A stretch of 64,000 nucleotides of DNA from JBBRNH01 sp038230415 (GCA_038230415.1 JBBRNH010000012.1:25991-89990); one strand, 5' to 3'. Numbered from the stretch's first letter, positions 43,886 to 52,648 are shown. Made by a program: numbers and translations. The notes: generated by a model from the sequence alone, not told the origin.

Positions 43886-44575
43886 TTATTTTAAATACGT
43901 TTGAATATTTGCCACATCCTGTTTAATCTGATTGGTAAAACTGGCGTGGGTCGCTTCGAAGTTCTGCCGGTTTTGGGTTAGTTTCTGGCTCTGTTCGGCC
44001 ATCTCCCCGCCTAATTTCCCCAGCCGGTCGGTGTTGGCCGTTAGGCGGCTTTGCAGGTCAGTGAGTTGCTTTTGCAGGGCTTCGTTTTCAGTTTGTAGTT
44101 GCTTCTGTTCGTTCTGCAAGCCACCCACCCGCTCGGCGAGGGCAGCATCCACGCTTTTCAGAAACTGCTCACGGTCAGCGTTTAACGCCGTTAAGTACTG
44201 GTTAGCCGTGTTGGTCAGCGCGCTCGTGTTGGCTTGCCCGGTCATGGCCCTGAAACTGGCCCAGGCCGCCTGATATCGTTTGCTTTCGTCGAGACCAATA
44301 TCGGCCAGGCTCTTCAGCGTCTCGCGGAACTCGAAATAATCCGGCCCTTCGATGTTGGCTTTTTGCAGCACCTCGGCAAAATGACCCACAAACTTGGTGT
44401 CTATGCTGCCCGGCAACGTGGCCGGGGCTGTCGGGGGCGAAATCGGTGTTGTTGATCGAGCCGATGTTGTTGGTGGCAACACGGGCGGGGTTGGTTTCGG
44501 GCCGGATGCGCCATCATCTTTGATAAAGAACCCCATAATCTTACGCCCAAATGAGTTGTTGTCGCTGTCGGCCAT
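43886..44575 (-). CDS. Coiled-coil protein, first gene of the PspA-like cluster
   Basis: 229 residues, soluble. A short N-terminus (FGRKIMGFFIKDDG) and a Pro/Thr/Ser linker precede a helical domain (FVGHFAEVLQKANIEGPDYFEFRETLKSL). A strong coiled coil follows (residues 140-225, QNEQKQLQTENEALQKQLTDLQSRL). No family is assigned. The IEGPDYFEF segment may be the best handle for a search, since it looks conserved rather than random coil. It is probably a cytoplasmic adaptor of the PspA-like protein. Confidence 0.7.
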   Translation of the reverse strand: MADSDNNSFGRKIMGFFIKDDGASGPKPTPPVLPPTTSARSTTPISPPTAPATLPGSIDTKFVGHFAEVLQKANIEGPDYFEFRETLKSLADIGLDESKRYQAAWASFRAMTGQANTSALTNTANQYLTALNADREQFLKSVDAALAERVGGLQNEQKQLQTENEALQKQLTDLQSRLTANTDRLGKLGGEMAEQSQKLTQNRQNFEATHASFTNQIKQDVANIQTYLK

Positions 44576-44766
44576 ATTGCGGTTAGGAGTGGTTGACGGG
44601 TCAATATTACGCGGTTTGGCGAATTTGGCAAATCTGATTTTTTACGAATGGATTCGGGCGGTGCCAATCGGTTGGCGGGGCGGAAGAATGATTGCCGGTT
44701 TTCTGCACCGGACATAATCGGTATATTTACCCTAAACAGGTTTTACGAACATAAATCAACGACACA

Positions 44767-45318
44767 ATGATTGCTGAACAACCTACTCAGGCTATTACCT
44801 TACCGCAAACCCTGGCCGAGTTTATGGACTGGGAGTCAAACGACGGGTTTAAGTACGAATGGAACGACGGTGAACTAATCCGATTTATTGGCATGAAAAA
44901 AAAAGAATACTACATCGCGGTTCTGCTGAATCGGCTATTGCTCGAAAAGGGCTATTTTGATCAAGGCGCACTCGTTGCCGAAACGGATGTGATGCTGACG
45001 GGCATTCAGATACGTCGGCCCGACATTGCCTATTTCACCAATGAGCAGATTGATGAAGCCAAAGACGGTGAAGACGTAATCCCGGAGTTTGTGATCGAGA
45101 TTATCTCGCCGAACGACGATGCTGAACAGGTGGAGAAAAAAATCGTGGAGTATTTCAAGGCGGGCGTTCGCGTTCTCTGGAAAATCATGCCGCAGTCGGA
45201 GGTCGTGTATGTTTACACGGCCCGTAAAATCGTCAAAATCTGCACCGACGATGATGTTTGTTCTGCCGCATCCGTATTACCCAATTTCGAGATCACGGCG
45301 GGCGGGCTGTTTGCGTAG
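44767..45318 (+). CDS. Uma2 family (DUF820) PD-(D/E)XK nuclease-like protein
   Basis: 183 residues. The family pattern is complete: W.....RYEWNDGELI-like start (KYEWNDGELIRF), VAETDVMLTG, RRPDIAYF and PEFVIEIISPNDDAE, the last with the E-x-I/K core of the restriction-like fold. The start ATG is at 44767. Uma2 proteins are abundant in cyanobacteria and Cytophagales and their function is unsettled. Divergent from the coiled-coil gene. Confidence 0.9.
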   Translation: MIAEQPTQAITLPQTLAEFMDWESNDGFKYEWNDGELIRFIGMKKKEYYIAVLLNRLLLEKGYFDQGALVAETDVMLTGIQIRRPDIAYFTNEQIDEAKDGEDVIPEFVIEIISPNDDAEQVEKKIVEYFKAGVRVLWKIMPQSEVVYVYTARKIVKICTDDDVCSAASVLPNFEITAGGLFA

Positions 45319-45338
45319 TTTCGGCAATCCGGCCAGCA

Positions 45339-46946
45339 TTACGGCCTCATGGTTGCCCGGCCTAAGTAGATTTCGTCCCCGGTCAGCGTCAGATCGGTGT
45401 AAAACTGATAGCCGTTTTCTACGTGGCGCAGGTTCAGTTTAGTTATCTCGCCCGGTTTGGCGTAGGGCATCGAGGCTGTAATCAGTATCTGATTGCCGTT
45501 CACGATAGCGCGGGCAAACGGTAACTTCTTCACTTTTAGCTGGTTGGCATTGTATTTAAACCACGTTTTTCCCCCGTCGAACGAGCAATCCGTGTTTTCG
45601 TTGAGGTACTGTTCTTTCCCGTCAAACAGATCGGGATGGTGTTTAAAAAGCCGCCACAGGCCATGAACATAATGCTCGTAGGTGGCATACATCCGGTCGT
45701 TACCCAATCCTTTCAGTTCCGGGTCGGTGGGGCTGGGCTGGTCGGGCGTGAGGTTCCGTTGGTCGTCCCAAAACAATACGCCGTATGCGCCGGTAAACCA
45801 GTAGAAGATGGCAGTTCCCTCGGCAATGGCGGGCGGAGCCGGGTGTATGGCGCGGGCATTGTTGGCAAAATCGCCGTTTTGCTGGTTAAAGAGCCAATGC
45901 CAGGCAATGCGTTTTTTGGGCGATAATTTCCGGCAAATTTCCTGATCGCTCAACAGCGCGGCCAACCAGTGGCGGCTGTCGTCGCGGTTGTGTTCCTGGC
46001 CGTAATCCAGTTCGGGGTACATATAATAGGTGCCGGGCATCTGAAAATCGGCGTAATCGGCGAATGATTTCCCGACAATAGCATCGGGCATTCCGCGCTG
46101 CCGACTGGTGGCGGTGTGTTGGGCGGGGGTGTTCCAGAGCCACTCGGCCCCGGCCTGATAACCCGACGCTTTCGAGTAACCAAAGCCGTTGAACGGTACC
46201 GGCGCAATGGAGCCAATCAGGGTACCGGGGCTGCTGTTGTCTTTCAGCGTTTTGGTGATAAAGGTGTAGATATTGGCTTGTTCCCGGCGGTTGGGCAGGC
46301 TGATTCCGTCATTTTCGATGTCCCAGAAAATCAGTCCGAACGTGCTTTTCATGGTCGTCGGCGGGCAGTCGCCGAAGCCCACGCAGCCGCCGGCTAATTC
46401 GGCAGCGGCAGAATAGAGCGAGTTACGCCAGTTGGGGTCTCCGTTGGGCCGCAGATACCACGTTTGGGGGGCTTTCTCCTGGTTTTTGCCCCAGTCGAGA
46501 TTGAACGGTTCGCCAAAATAATTTTGATAGACAATCAGAGCGCGTTGGTTCTGTTTCAGGCGGCTCTTCCAGCCGGGCGGAGTTTGGGGTGCGTCTGAGC
46601 GTTCGCTGCCCGGCTCCATCCGGGTCTGCTCGATAGCCGAAAACCCCCGCCGAAACAGTTTGCCCCAGTCCTGAGCCACGTGCAGATTCCGGCCCGCTCC
46701 GGCAAACGTAACTGACTTCGTGGCGGGCAATGTAAAGTCACCCACCACGTCAATGTTCCAGTAGCCTTTGCGGGTGGTGGGCGTAAACCGGCTGCGGGGC
46801 GTGGGCATTAGTGGGGTAGGGGCGGGCAGCGTGCCGGACAGCGATTGCCCGGCGGGGTCAGGACTGGTTCTTAACTGATTGGATATCAACGCGAAACCGC
46901 TCAGAACTACTGCCGTTATGAACAAATAAATGCCGTATTTTTTCAT
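45339..46946 (-). CDS. Secreted protein of unknown function, possibly glycosidase-like
   Basis: 535 residues. A signal peptide or anchor (IYLFITAVVLSGFALIS) and Pro/Thr linker precede a large folded region. It has features of a TIM-barrel hydrolase: LIVYQNYFGEPFNLDWG, LIFWDIENDGIS (acid pair), YMYPELDYGQEHNRDD, IAWHWLFNQQNGDFA and GTAIFYWFTGAYGVLFWDD. The C-terminal 100 residues look beta-sandwich-like (SFDGGKTWFKYN). I cannot assign a family. It is two bases downstream of the PorT-like barrel gene. Confidence 0.65.
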   Translation of the reverse strand: MKKYGIYLFITAVVLSGFALISNQLRTSPDPAGQSLSGTLPAPTPLMPTPRSRFTPTTRKGYWNIDVVGDFTLPATKSVTFAGAGRNLHVAQDWGKLFRRGFSAIEQTRMEPGSERSDAPQTPPGWKSRLKQNQRALIVYQNYFGEPFNLDWGKNQEKAPQTWYLRPNGDPNWRNSLYSAAAELAGGCVGFGDCPPTTMKSTFGLIFWDIENDGISLPNRREQANIYTFITKTLKDNSSPGTLIGSIAPVPFNGFGYSKASGYQAGAEWLWNTPAQHTATSRQRGMPDAIVGKSFADYADFQMPGTYYMYPELDYGQEHNRDDSRHWLAALLSDQEICRKLSPKKRIAWHWLFNQQNGDFANNARAIHPAPPAIAEGTAIFYWFTGAYGVLFWDDQRNLTPDQPSPTDPELKGLGNDRMYATYEHYVHGLWRLFKHHPDLFDGKEQYLNENTDCSFDGGKTWFKYNANQLKVKKLPFARAIVNGNQILITASMPYAKPGEITKLNLRHVENGYQFYTDLTLTGDEIYLGRATMRP

Positions 46947-46947
46947 C

Positions 46948-47649
46948 CTAAAAAATCTTGTAGGCCAGCGTTATCTGCCAGGATTTGAGTTTCTGGTTGA
47001 ACTGAGCGGGCGTGGTGCCGGTTGGCCCTAAGTCCACCGAAACTACGTCGGTCAGGCTGCCTTCGTACCGAACATCAATGCCGAGTTTGCCGAGGTCAAG
47101 CCCGCCACCGACCTGATAGCCGTAATACGCTTTGGCCCAGGCATCGTTGAGCGTACTGGCGGTATAGGTTTTGAGGGCATCGCGCAGGTTTTGGTTGTCA
47201 GAGATTCGGAACGAGGCTATCGGCCCGGCCATCACCCGTAACGGCCCGCCTTTCAGGCCAATCAGCAGCGGCACATCAAAACTTGTCACGGTAATGTTCT
47301 GGGTGCTGGTTTCGGGCTGCCCGTTGGCTCCGGTGCGGATAATGTCAAACGAACCGGCTTTGGTCGAATACAGGAGTTCGGGCTGGAGAAACAGGTTTTT
47401 GCCGAAGCGGGTATAAATCCCGAACGAGGTGCCGGTTTTGCTGTTCAGGCTGTTCTGGATGTTGTCTCGAATGGTCTGGCCGTTCACGCTCACGGCGGGC
47501 GAGCCGTTGGCGTTGAGCCGGGTGGTCAGCACGTCGGCACCAAGCGAGAATTTAGACAGGTTTACGCCCCCCTTGATGCCGATCTCAAATTGAGCGAACG
47601 TAATGGCCGGAACGAGTGCGAGGGTTGCAATGAGCAGGAACTTGTTCAT
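46948..47649 (-). CDS. Outer membrane beta-barrel protein, PorT/OmpW-like
   Basis: 233 residues. A signal peptide (KFLLIATLALVPAITFAQ) is followed directly by EIGIKGGVNLSKFSLG, the classical start of the Bacteroidota PorT-like 8-stranded barrel. It ends with an aromatic terminal strand (WQITLAYKIF). Function unknown. The gene precedes the hypothetical secreted protein by one base, suggesting co-translation. Confidence 0.9.
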   Translation of the reverse strand: MNKFLLIATLALVPAITFAQFEIGIKGGVNLSKFSLGADVLTTRLNANGSPAVSVNGQTIRDNIQNSLNSKTGTSFGIYTRFGKNLFLQPELLYSTKAGSFDIIRTGANGQPETSTQNITVTSFDVPLLIGLKGGPLRVMAGPIASFRISDNQNLRDALKTYTASTLNDAWAKAYYGYQVGGGLDLGKLGIDVRYEGSLTDVVSVDLGPTGTTPAQFNQKLKSWQITLAYKIF

Positions 47650-47747
47650 GTTGGTTGTATTGTTGATTAAAACTGTTGGTTTAACGATTGGTCGTTCGGG
47701 TTGGTCTGAACATCAACTAATTTTGAGCAAACGGCGTTAATTTTAGT

Positions 47748-47858
47748 GGCAAGTGGTCAGTGGCAAGTGATTAGTTAGCCCCACGATGGTTTTGATGAAC
47801 TGACCAGATAATGGTTTAACGCACAATACTTGCCACTAACCCCTAACCACTTGTCCCT
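47748..47858. repeat. Phrase-like inverted repeat, family B, copy 2
   Basis: AGTGGCAAGTGGTCAGTGGCAAGTGATTAGTTAG on the left side (in pieces), ACTTGCCACTAACCCCTAACCACTTG on the right. Same phrases as in the etfB-etfA gap. It ends seven bases before the radA start. Confidence 0.9.
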
Positions 47859-47865
47859 AAAAAAA

Positions 47866-49254
47866 TTGGCTAAAATCAAAACGTCTTATTTCTGTCAGAG
47901 TTGTGGGCAGCAGTCGTCAAAATGGCAGGGCCGATGCCCGGCCTGTGGTGAATGGAACACGTTCGTTGAAGAAGTAATCCAGAAAGATGAACCCGCAGCC
48001 GGTGGCTGGCGACCCCCAACAACGGGCATTAGTGCAATTGTGAAAACGGCGGCCAAGCCCAAAGCCCTCCACGCCATCAACTACGAAGACCAGCCCCGCG
48101 TGCTGACCACCGATGGTGAACTAAACCGCGTTTTGGGCGGGGGCATCGTTCCCGGCTCATTGGTGCTGATTGGCGGAGAACCCGGCATCGGCAAGAGTAC
48201 GCTGCTGTTGCAGATTGCCATGAGTTTGGCCGGGATGCGCGTCTTGTACGTGTCGGGCGAAGAAAGCGAACAGCAGATCAAGATGCGGGCCGAACGGATG
48301 GACGCGCCCACGTCTGACTGCCACATTATGACCGAAACCTCGACCCAGAATATTTTCCGGGTCGTAGAGAGCTTTGAGCCGGAGGTGCTGATCGTGGACT
48401 CGATTCAGACCATGCACTCGTCATTGGTCGAGTCGGGGGCGGGCAGCGTGAGTCAGGTGCGCGAGTGTACTGCCGAGTTCATGAAATACGCCAAAGAATC
48501 GGGGGTGCCGGTGTTTATGATCGGCCACATCACCAAAGAAGGCTCGTTGGCCGGGCCAAAAGTGCTGGAACATATGGTGGATACCGTGCTGACGTTTGAG
48601 GGCGACCGCCACACAACGTATAGGATACTCCGTACCACCAAAAACCGGTTCGGCAGCACGTCTGAACTCGGTATTTACGAGATGCTGTCGTCGGGTTTGC
48701 GGCAGGTCACGAACCCGTCTGAAATCCTGATCTCGCAGCGCGAAGAACTCCTCAGTGGCGTAACCATCGGCTCGATGCTCGAAGGCAACCGCCCGTTGAT
48801 GATCGAGATTCAGAGCTTGGTGGGTGTGGCGAGTTACGGAACCCCGCAGCGCAGCAGCACCGGCTACGACGGCAGGCGGCTCCAGATGCTACTGGCGGTG
48901 CTGGAAAAACGGGGTGGTTTCAAGCTCGGTCAGCAGGACGTGTTTCTGAATATGGCCGGTGGCCTGAAAGTGGAAGACCCGGCCATTGACCTGGCAGTTT
49001 GTGCAGCCATCATATCGAGTTACGAAGACATCGCCATTCAGCCGTCCATTGCGTTTGCGGCAGAGATTGGGCTGGGGGGCGAGGTGCGGGCCGTGAGCCG
49101 GATTGATGCCCGGATTGCCGAAGCGCAGAAACTCGGCTTCAAACAGATTTTTGTCTCGAAATACAACCTCAAAGGCATTGATGTTCACGATTTTAAGATC
49201 GCCATCAGGCCCGTTGCCAAATTAGACGAGGTGTTTCAGGGCGTGTTGATGTAA
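47866..49254 (+). CDS. radA: DNA repair protein RadA (Sms)
   Basis: 462 residues when started at the TTG at 47866 (LAKIKTSYFCQSCGQQSSKWQGRCPACG), which matches the family N-terminus; the frame upstream lies in a repeat element. The Cys4 zinc finger (CQSC...CPAC), Walker A GGEPGIGKSTLLLQ, Walker B VLIVDSIQTM, the RadA motif KNRFGS and the C-terminal Lon-like domain (VFLNMAGGLKVEDPAIDLAV) are all present. It is a RecA-like branch-migration helicase in recombination. Confidence 0.97.
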   Translation: MAKIKTSYFCQSCGQQSSKWQGRCPACGEWNTFVEEVIQKDEPAAGGWRPPTTGISAIVKTAAKPKALHAINYEDQPRVLTTDGELNRVLGGGIVPGSLVLIGGEPGIGKSTLLLQIAMSLAGMRVLYVSGEESEQQIKMRAERMDAPTSDCHIMTETSTQNIFRVVESFEPEVLIVDSIQTMHSSLVESGAGSVSQVRECTAEFMKYAKESGVPVFMIGHITKEGSLAGPKVLEHMVDTVLTFEGDRHTTYRILRTTKNRFGSTSELGIYEMLSSGLRQVTNPSEILISQREELLSGVTIGSMLEGNRPLMIEIQSLVGVASYGTPQRSSTGYDGRRLQMLLAVLEKRGGFKLGQQDVFLNMAGGLKVEDPAIDLAVCAAIISSYEDIAIQPSIAFAAEIGLGGEVRAVSRIDARIAEAQKLGFKQIFVSKYNLKGIDVHDFKIAIRPVAKLDEVFQGVLM

Positions 49255-49255
49255 C

Positions 49256-49271
49256 GACCGGCGTGCCGGTC
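49256..49271. terminator. Short hairpin between radA and the DUF2279 gene
   Basis: 7-bp arms GACCGGC / GCCGGTC around GT, followed by TCTCTAC, between convergent stops. A weak terminator, or a copy of the same small element seen at 27142. Confidence 0.45.
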
Positions 49272-49281
49272 TCTACGGGCA

Positions 49282-50274
49282 TCAATCCTTCGGCAGCAGC
49301 AGCCCGTGCGCCCGGAATCCGTTTCGGCGGTTCCATTCTAACGACGGGGCCGCGATTTTAAAAAACTGCGCCGTTCCCAGAAAGCGTTGCACCGACGGAT
49401 TCAGGCTGCGAATCCGGGAGAAATCAGCATCGGGCGAGAGGTAAAACTGCCGGACGCGCTCAAATTTCAGTTCTCGCCCCGTTGAGTCGAACAGCACCGG
49501 GTTTTCGTGGCCGCCCGTCATGCCGCTGCCGCTATAGCCGATGCCGAGGTTGAGCCAACGCGGAAAATCGGGGCCAACGGGCAGTACCGATGCCAGATTG
49601 ACCGACAGCCAGTATTGCTGGGCGTTGTAGTCTTTGAGGAGCTGAACGCCCGTTTTTTCGCCGAGAACATTGGGCCGGTATTGAGCGTAGATGCTTTTCC
49701 GCCAGCCGTATTTGAGGTTTACCTTCTGCTCGCCGAAGCCGTATTGCTGCCCCATAAACAGCGCGGTGCCGGCCACGTTTGCCAGCATATCGCCCTTCGA
49801 GAATCCCCAACCGGCTGAGTACCCATCATATACTTCAATCGTGCTTTGAAACAGCAACGCCATCAGCCCACCGGTGAGGGTGGCGGCCCGGTCGTCAACG
49901 CCCGTCCAGCGGAAGAGTTCATACCCGCCCCGGCTCATCAGGTAAGCCGTGGCGGTGTGGCCGAGTTTGTCCATCTGGAGCCACTCGCGGTTGTCGTTGA
50001 AGGTGTGGAACGGCACCGATTTTTTGTACCACTGTTTTTTGAGCAGCAGCAGCGTAATCGTATAAAAAGCCGCCGTGCTGACCACCACGCCAATCAGCCG
50101 CCCCCGGTTGATGCCGTCGGGTTCGGCCATAGTGGTTGCGAGCGAGCCGGTCGGGAGTTGCGAAAACGAGGGTGGGGTCAGCACAAAGGCCGGGCCGGTG
50201 TTGTGCTGAGCAACGGCGGGCCGGGCCAGAAACGGGCATACAAGCAGGAGCAACGCAGAGACGAAAGGCTTCAT
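49282..50274 (-). CDS. DUF2279 family protein
   Basis: 330 residues from the Met at 50274, which gives a good signal peptide (FVSALLLLVCPFLARPAVA). The core carries the DUF2279 text: REWLQMDKLGHTATAYLMSRG, STIEVYDGYSAGWGFSKGDMLANVAG and GWRKSIYAQYRP. These are predicted lipoprotein-like periplasmic or membrane proteins of unknown function, common in Bacteroidota. The C-terminal ~100 residues look barrel-like and end without a typical aromatic residue. Confidence 0.88.
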   Translation of the reverse strand: MKPFVSALLLLVCPFLARPAVAQHNTGPAFVLTPPSFSQLPTGSLATTMAEPDGINRGRLIGVVVSTAAFYTITLLLLKKQWYKKSVPFHTFNDNREWLQMDKLGHTATAYLMSRGGYELFRWTGVDDRAATLTGGLMALLFQSTIEVYDGYSAGWGFSKGDMLANVAGTALFMGQQYGFGEQKVNLKYGWRKSIYAQYRPNVLGEKTGVQLLKDYNAQQYWLSVNLASVLPVGPDFPRWLNLGIGYSGSGMTGGHENPVLFDSTGRELKFERVRQFYLSPDADFSRIRSLNPSVQRFLGTAQFFKIAAPSLEWNRRNGFRAHGLLLPKD

Positions 50275-50329
50275 GGCGGCAAAGTTGGCCCTTATTCGGT
50301 GGGCAGCAAGGCCAGGAGTCGATTCTCCC

Positions 50330-51112
50330 TCACGGCACCAGCACAAACGTCACCTTTGCCCACCACTCGCCCACGTCGCTCATGTTGGCGGTGCTGGCTT
50401 TGGCGTTGGTTGCCTGAGCCGTAGCCGGATTGACCAAGTAAAATGTGCCGGTTTGGGTAGCGGTAGCCGGCTCGCCGGGGTTTGGCTGCATAAAACCATA
50501 GCCACCGCCCGGTTTTTTCTTGACCATGAATTTTATCGGCAGCATCAGCACCTGCGTTTGCCCCACATTAATAGTCAGGGCTTCGGTCGCCACCACATAA
50601 TCAAAAACGAGCGGGGTTTGGGTTTTCCAGACATCGGCTAATTGAGCCACCACGTCTTTGGGGTAATACAGCAACGGATACCCGCCCGGAGCCGCAAACG
50701 AAGGCGGATTGACACGCGGAACGGTCATCACTAAGGAGAACGTTAGCCGCCGAACGTCATCCGTCACGAAGGCGTTCTGGCTGGCCTTGCCGATGTGTAG
50801 CGTCAGGCTGGCGGGTTTACCGACATCAAAACCAGCCGGGTTTTTCAGCGTTGTTCCGCCACCGCCAATGCCCATGCTCGTGACCCGAAACTCGCAGGGG
50901 TAGGGCCGGAGCTTCCCGTTCAACATCAGGCAGTTGATGATTAGCCCGCCCGGTGGCAATTGAACGCTCGTGGCCGAAACGGGGCCGTTGGGTGTGGGCG
51001 TTTTGGGGACGGTTGCAGCTTTGCCAGTCGGGACTTTTGTCTGGGCAGCGGCAGGGAAAACTGCTGTCAGCAATAACAGCGATAAGCTGATTGTGAAAAG
51101 TTTGGCTGTCAT
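50330..51112 (-). CDS. Secreted hypothetical protein
   Basis: 260 residues: signal peptide (LFTISLSLLLLTAVFPAAAQ), a Pro/Thr linker, then a beta-rich domain (PGGLIINCLMLNGKLRPYPCEFRV with two Cys, GYPLLYYPKDVVAQLADVW). No family recognised. It lies 55 bases upstream of the DUF2279 gene on the same strand. Confidence 0.7.
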   Translation of the reverse strand: MTAKLFTISLSLLLLTAVFPAAAQTKVPTGKAATVPKTPTPNGPVSATSVQLPPGGLIINCLMLNGKLRPYPCEFRVTSMGIGGGGTTLKNPAGFDVGKPASLTLHIGKASQNAFVTDDVRRLTFSLVMTVPRVNPPSFAAPGGYPLLYYPKDVVAQLADVWKTQTPLVFDYVVATEALTINVGQTQVLMLPIKFMVKKKPGGGYGFMQPNPGEPATATQTGTFYLVNPATAQATNAKASTANMSDVGEWWAKVTFVLVP

Positions 51113-51130
51113 GATGAGACTTCTGCGCGG

Positions 51131-51463
51131 CTAATTGTCAGGTAACAAAGCCAGTAATTCCTCTAATTCGCCGGGGTCCAGGTCGCCCTTCTCGCCTTTG
51201 TCATAAATAGTCAATAAAAAAACGGCTTCGTCGGTCACTTTAACGTAGGTGATTACCCGCGCTCCTCCCGATTTGCCCCTCCCTTTGCTACTGATTGTCA
51301 TTCGCACTTTGTAGCAGCCTTTTCCCAATGACGCGCCTTGCGTGGGGTCTTCTTGCAGCGAATCAAACAAGGTGCGTAAATCGTCGCCTAACGAGCGATG
51401 CTTTCTGACCAAGCGTTTGACTGACCGATCAAAATGGTCAATCGTTCTAATGTTGTACGGCAT
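51131..51463 (-). CDS. Type II toxin, RelE/ParE-like
   Basis: 110 residues from the Met at 51463 (MPYNIRTIDHFDRSVKRLVRKH). It has the basic helix, the strand block YKVRMTISSKGRGKSGGARVITYV and the ending VFLLTIYDKGEKGDL of RelE-like toxins (HigB/RelE class). It overlaps the antitoxin gene by 17 bases. A longer start at 51475 is possible. Predicted mRNA interferase. Confidence 0.82.
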   Translation of the reverse strand: MPYNIRTIDHFDRSVKRLVRKHRSLGDDLRTLFDSLQEDPTQGASLGKGCYKVRMTISSKGRGKSGGARVITYVKVTDEAVFLLTIYDKGEKGDLDPGELEELLALLPDN

Positions 51464-51692
51464 TGATTTCGTCAAGTTGTGCTAAGAGTTCGTAAGCATC
51501 CCGACTCTCTTTTCGGCCTGATAGTACCTCGTTCAGTTCCAGAATTGCCTCGCGCACATCGGCCATGAGTTCGGCTTTTTGCGCGACTTTGCGGGCTTTT
51601 TTATCTTCCTGTACCGTCACAAACGGCAGGCTGTGCAGCAGTTCGAGGATGAACGCGGCTTTACTTTCGGGGACTTCTACCGTTAGTTTCAT
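51447..51692 (-). CDS. Antitoxin of the RelE-like pair
   Basis: 81 residues, helical (ESKAAFILELLHSLPFVTV, then a charged stretch and DVREAILELNEVLSGRKESRDAYELLAQLDE). The end resembles the toxin-wrapping helix of short antitoxins. It is upstream of and overlaps the toxin gene. No separate DNA-binding motif is evident. Confidence 0.75.
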   Translation of the reverse strand: MKLTVEVPESKAAFILELLHSLPFVTVQEDKKARKVAQKAELMADVREAILELNEVLSGRKESRDAYELLAQLDEINAVQH

Positions 51693-51706
51693 GGTTCAAT
51701 AGGTTG

Positions 51707-52573
51707 TTAATCAGCAGCTTCATAGTCTCTTAACGATACGCCGTCAACTGTTTTCCAGTCTTTTCTACCATTCGCTGTACGGCCCATAACAATCATAGCA
51801 GCCGTTGATGGACTTCCTGATAGCCAATCCTGAGCAAAGGTTAATTCGCTTTCCCCCGTTTTGACAACAAGTACGCCTTCTTGTAAGAGTTTGTCTCTAA
51901 GTCGTTGGGCAGCGTCTGGAAAAGTTGGAACTGTTTGGTGGGCGGCTTTGGAATTGCGAAACACAACGAATCCGTCGCTTGTCGGTTTTCCCTGCGCTTC
52001 CGCCCCGCGTGCCGCTTTGATAAAAAATACTGTCTCCGTGTTTTCGGATCGCCTATCCACTGGTTCTTCGCGTATTTCTTTCAGTACTTTATGACCGAGT
52101 GTGTTAAGGAGCAAACGAATGTTACTTAAAAACTCTTCCATTTCAGCCCGATCTGATTCCGAAATCGCTGATGCTGTTGGCGTATCTATATTAACAACTT
52201 TATAGCGTTGGGTTTGTATTGCCAGTTCGTGAATCTTGTTTTCTAAATATTTGATGTGAGCCTTGTTGAGGTTTTCATCTTTACTAATGAATGCCACTGA
52301 TTCATTCCAAAACTCTTTTTCCACAAGCTGTTCTTTTATTCTCTTTATAACTACCTCAGCTTCACCTACATAAACAAGGTCTTTGCTAAATTCGTCTTTC
52401 CCAAAAAGAAAATAGACCCCTGGCTTTTTAAGATCGCTTCGGTCTATACTTTCTTTAACTTTGGTTCTGGGGATACGATACGCTTTGCCCGTCCAGTTAG
52501 AAACCTCGCAGGTCATACGTCCGTTTGGGTCTCCCTCCAAAAGAAAGAGTTTTATTGTTTTACCAGCAGGCAT
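51707..52573 (-). CDS. GIY-YIG nuclease with DUF4357 domain
   Basis: 288 residues. The GIY-YIG domain spans about 45-135: PGVYFLFG ... LVYVGEAEVVIKRIKEQ (the GVY and YVG halves), with the Glu of KYLENKIH downstream. Residues 230-285 form a DUF4357 C-terminal module (LSGSPSTAAMIVMGRTANGRKDWKTVDG-like). This fusion occurs in Bacteroidota and may be linked to defence or DNA repair. Catalytic Arg is probably in the KRIKEQ region. It sits 14 bases upstream of the antitoxin gene. Confidence 0.88.
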   Translation of the reverse strand: MPAGKTIKLFLLEGDPNGRMTCEVSNWTGKAYRIPRTKVKESIDRSDLKKPGVYFLFGKDEFSKDLVYVGEAEVVIKRIKEQLVEKEFWNESVAFISKDENLNKAHIKYLENKIHELAIQTQRYKVVNIDTPTASAISESDRAEMEEFLSNIRLLLNTLGHKVLKEIREEPVDRRSENTETVFFIKAARGAEAQGKPTSDGFVVFRNSKAAHQTVPTFPDAAQRLRDKLLQEGVLVVKTGESELTFAQDWLSGSPSTAAMIVMGRTANGRKDWKTVDGVSLRDYEAAD

Positions 52574-52648
52574 TTTGAGATGAAATTTTGTGAGTTTGCC
52601 ACGCCAAATATATCACAAGTTTGTGAGCCTTGACAGAACAACGGGCCG

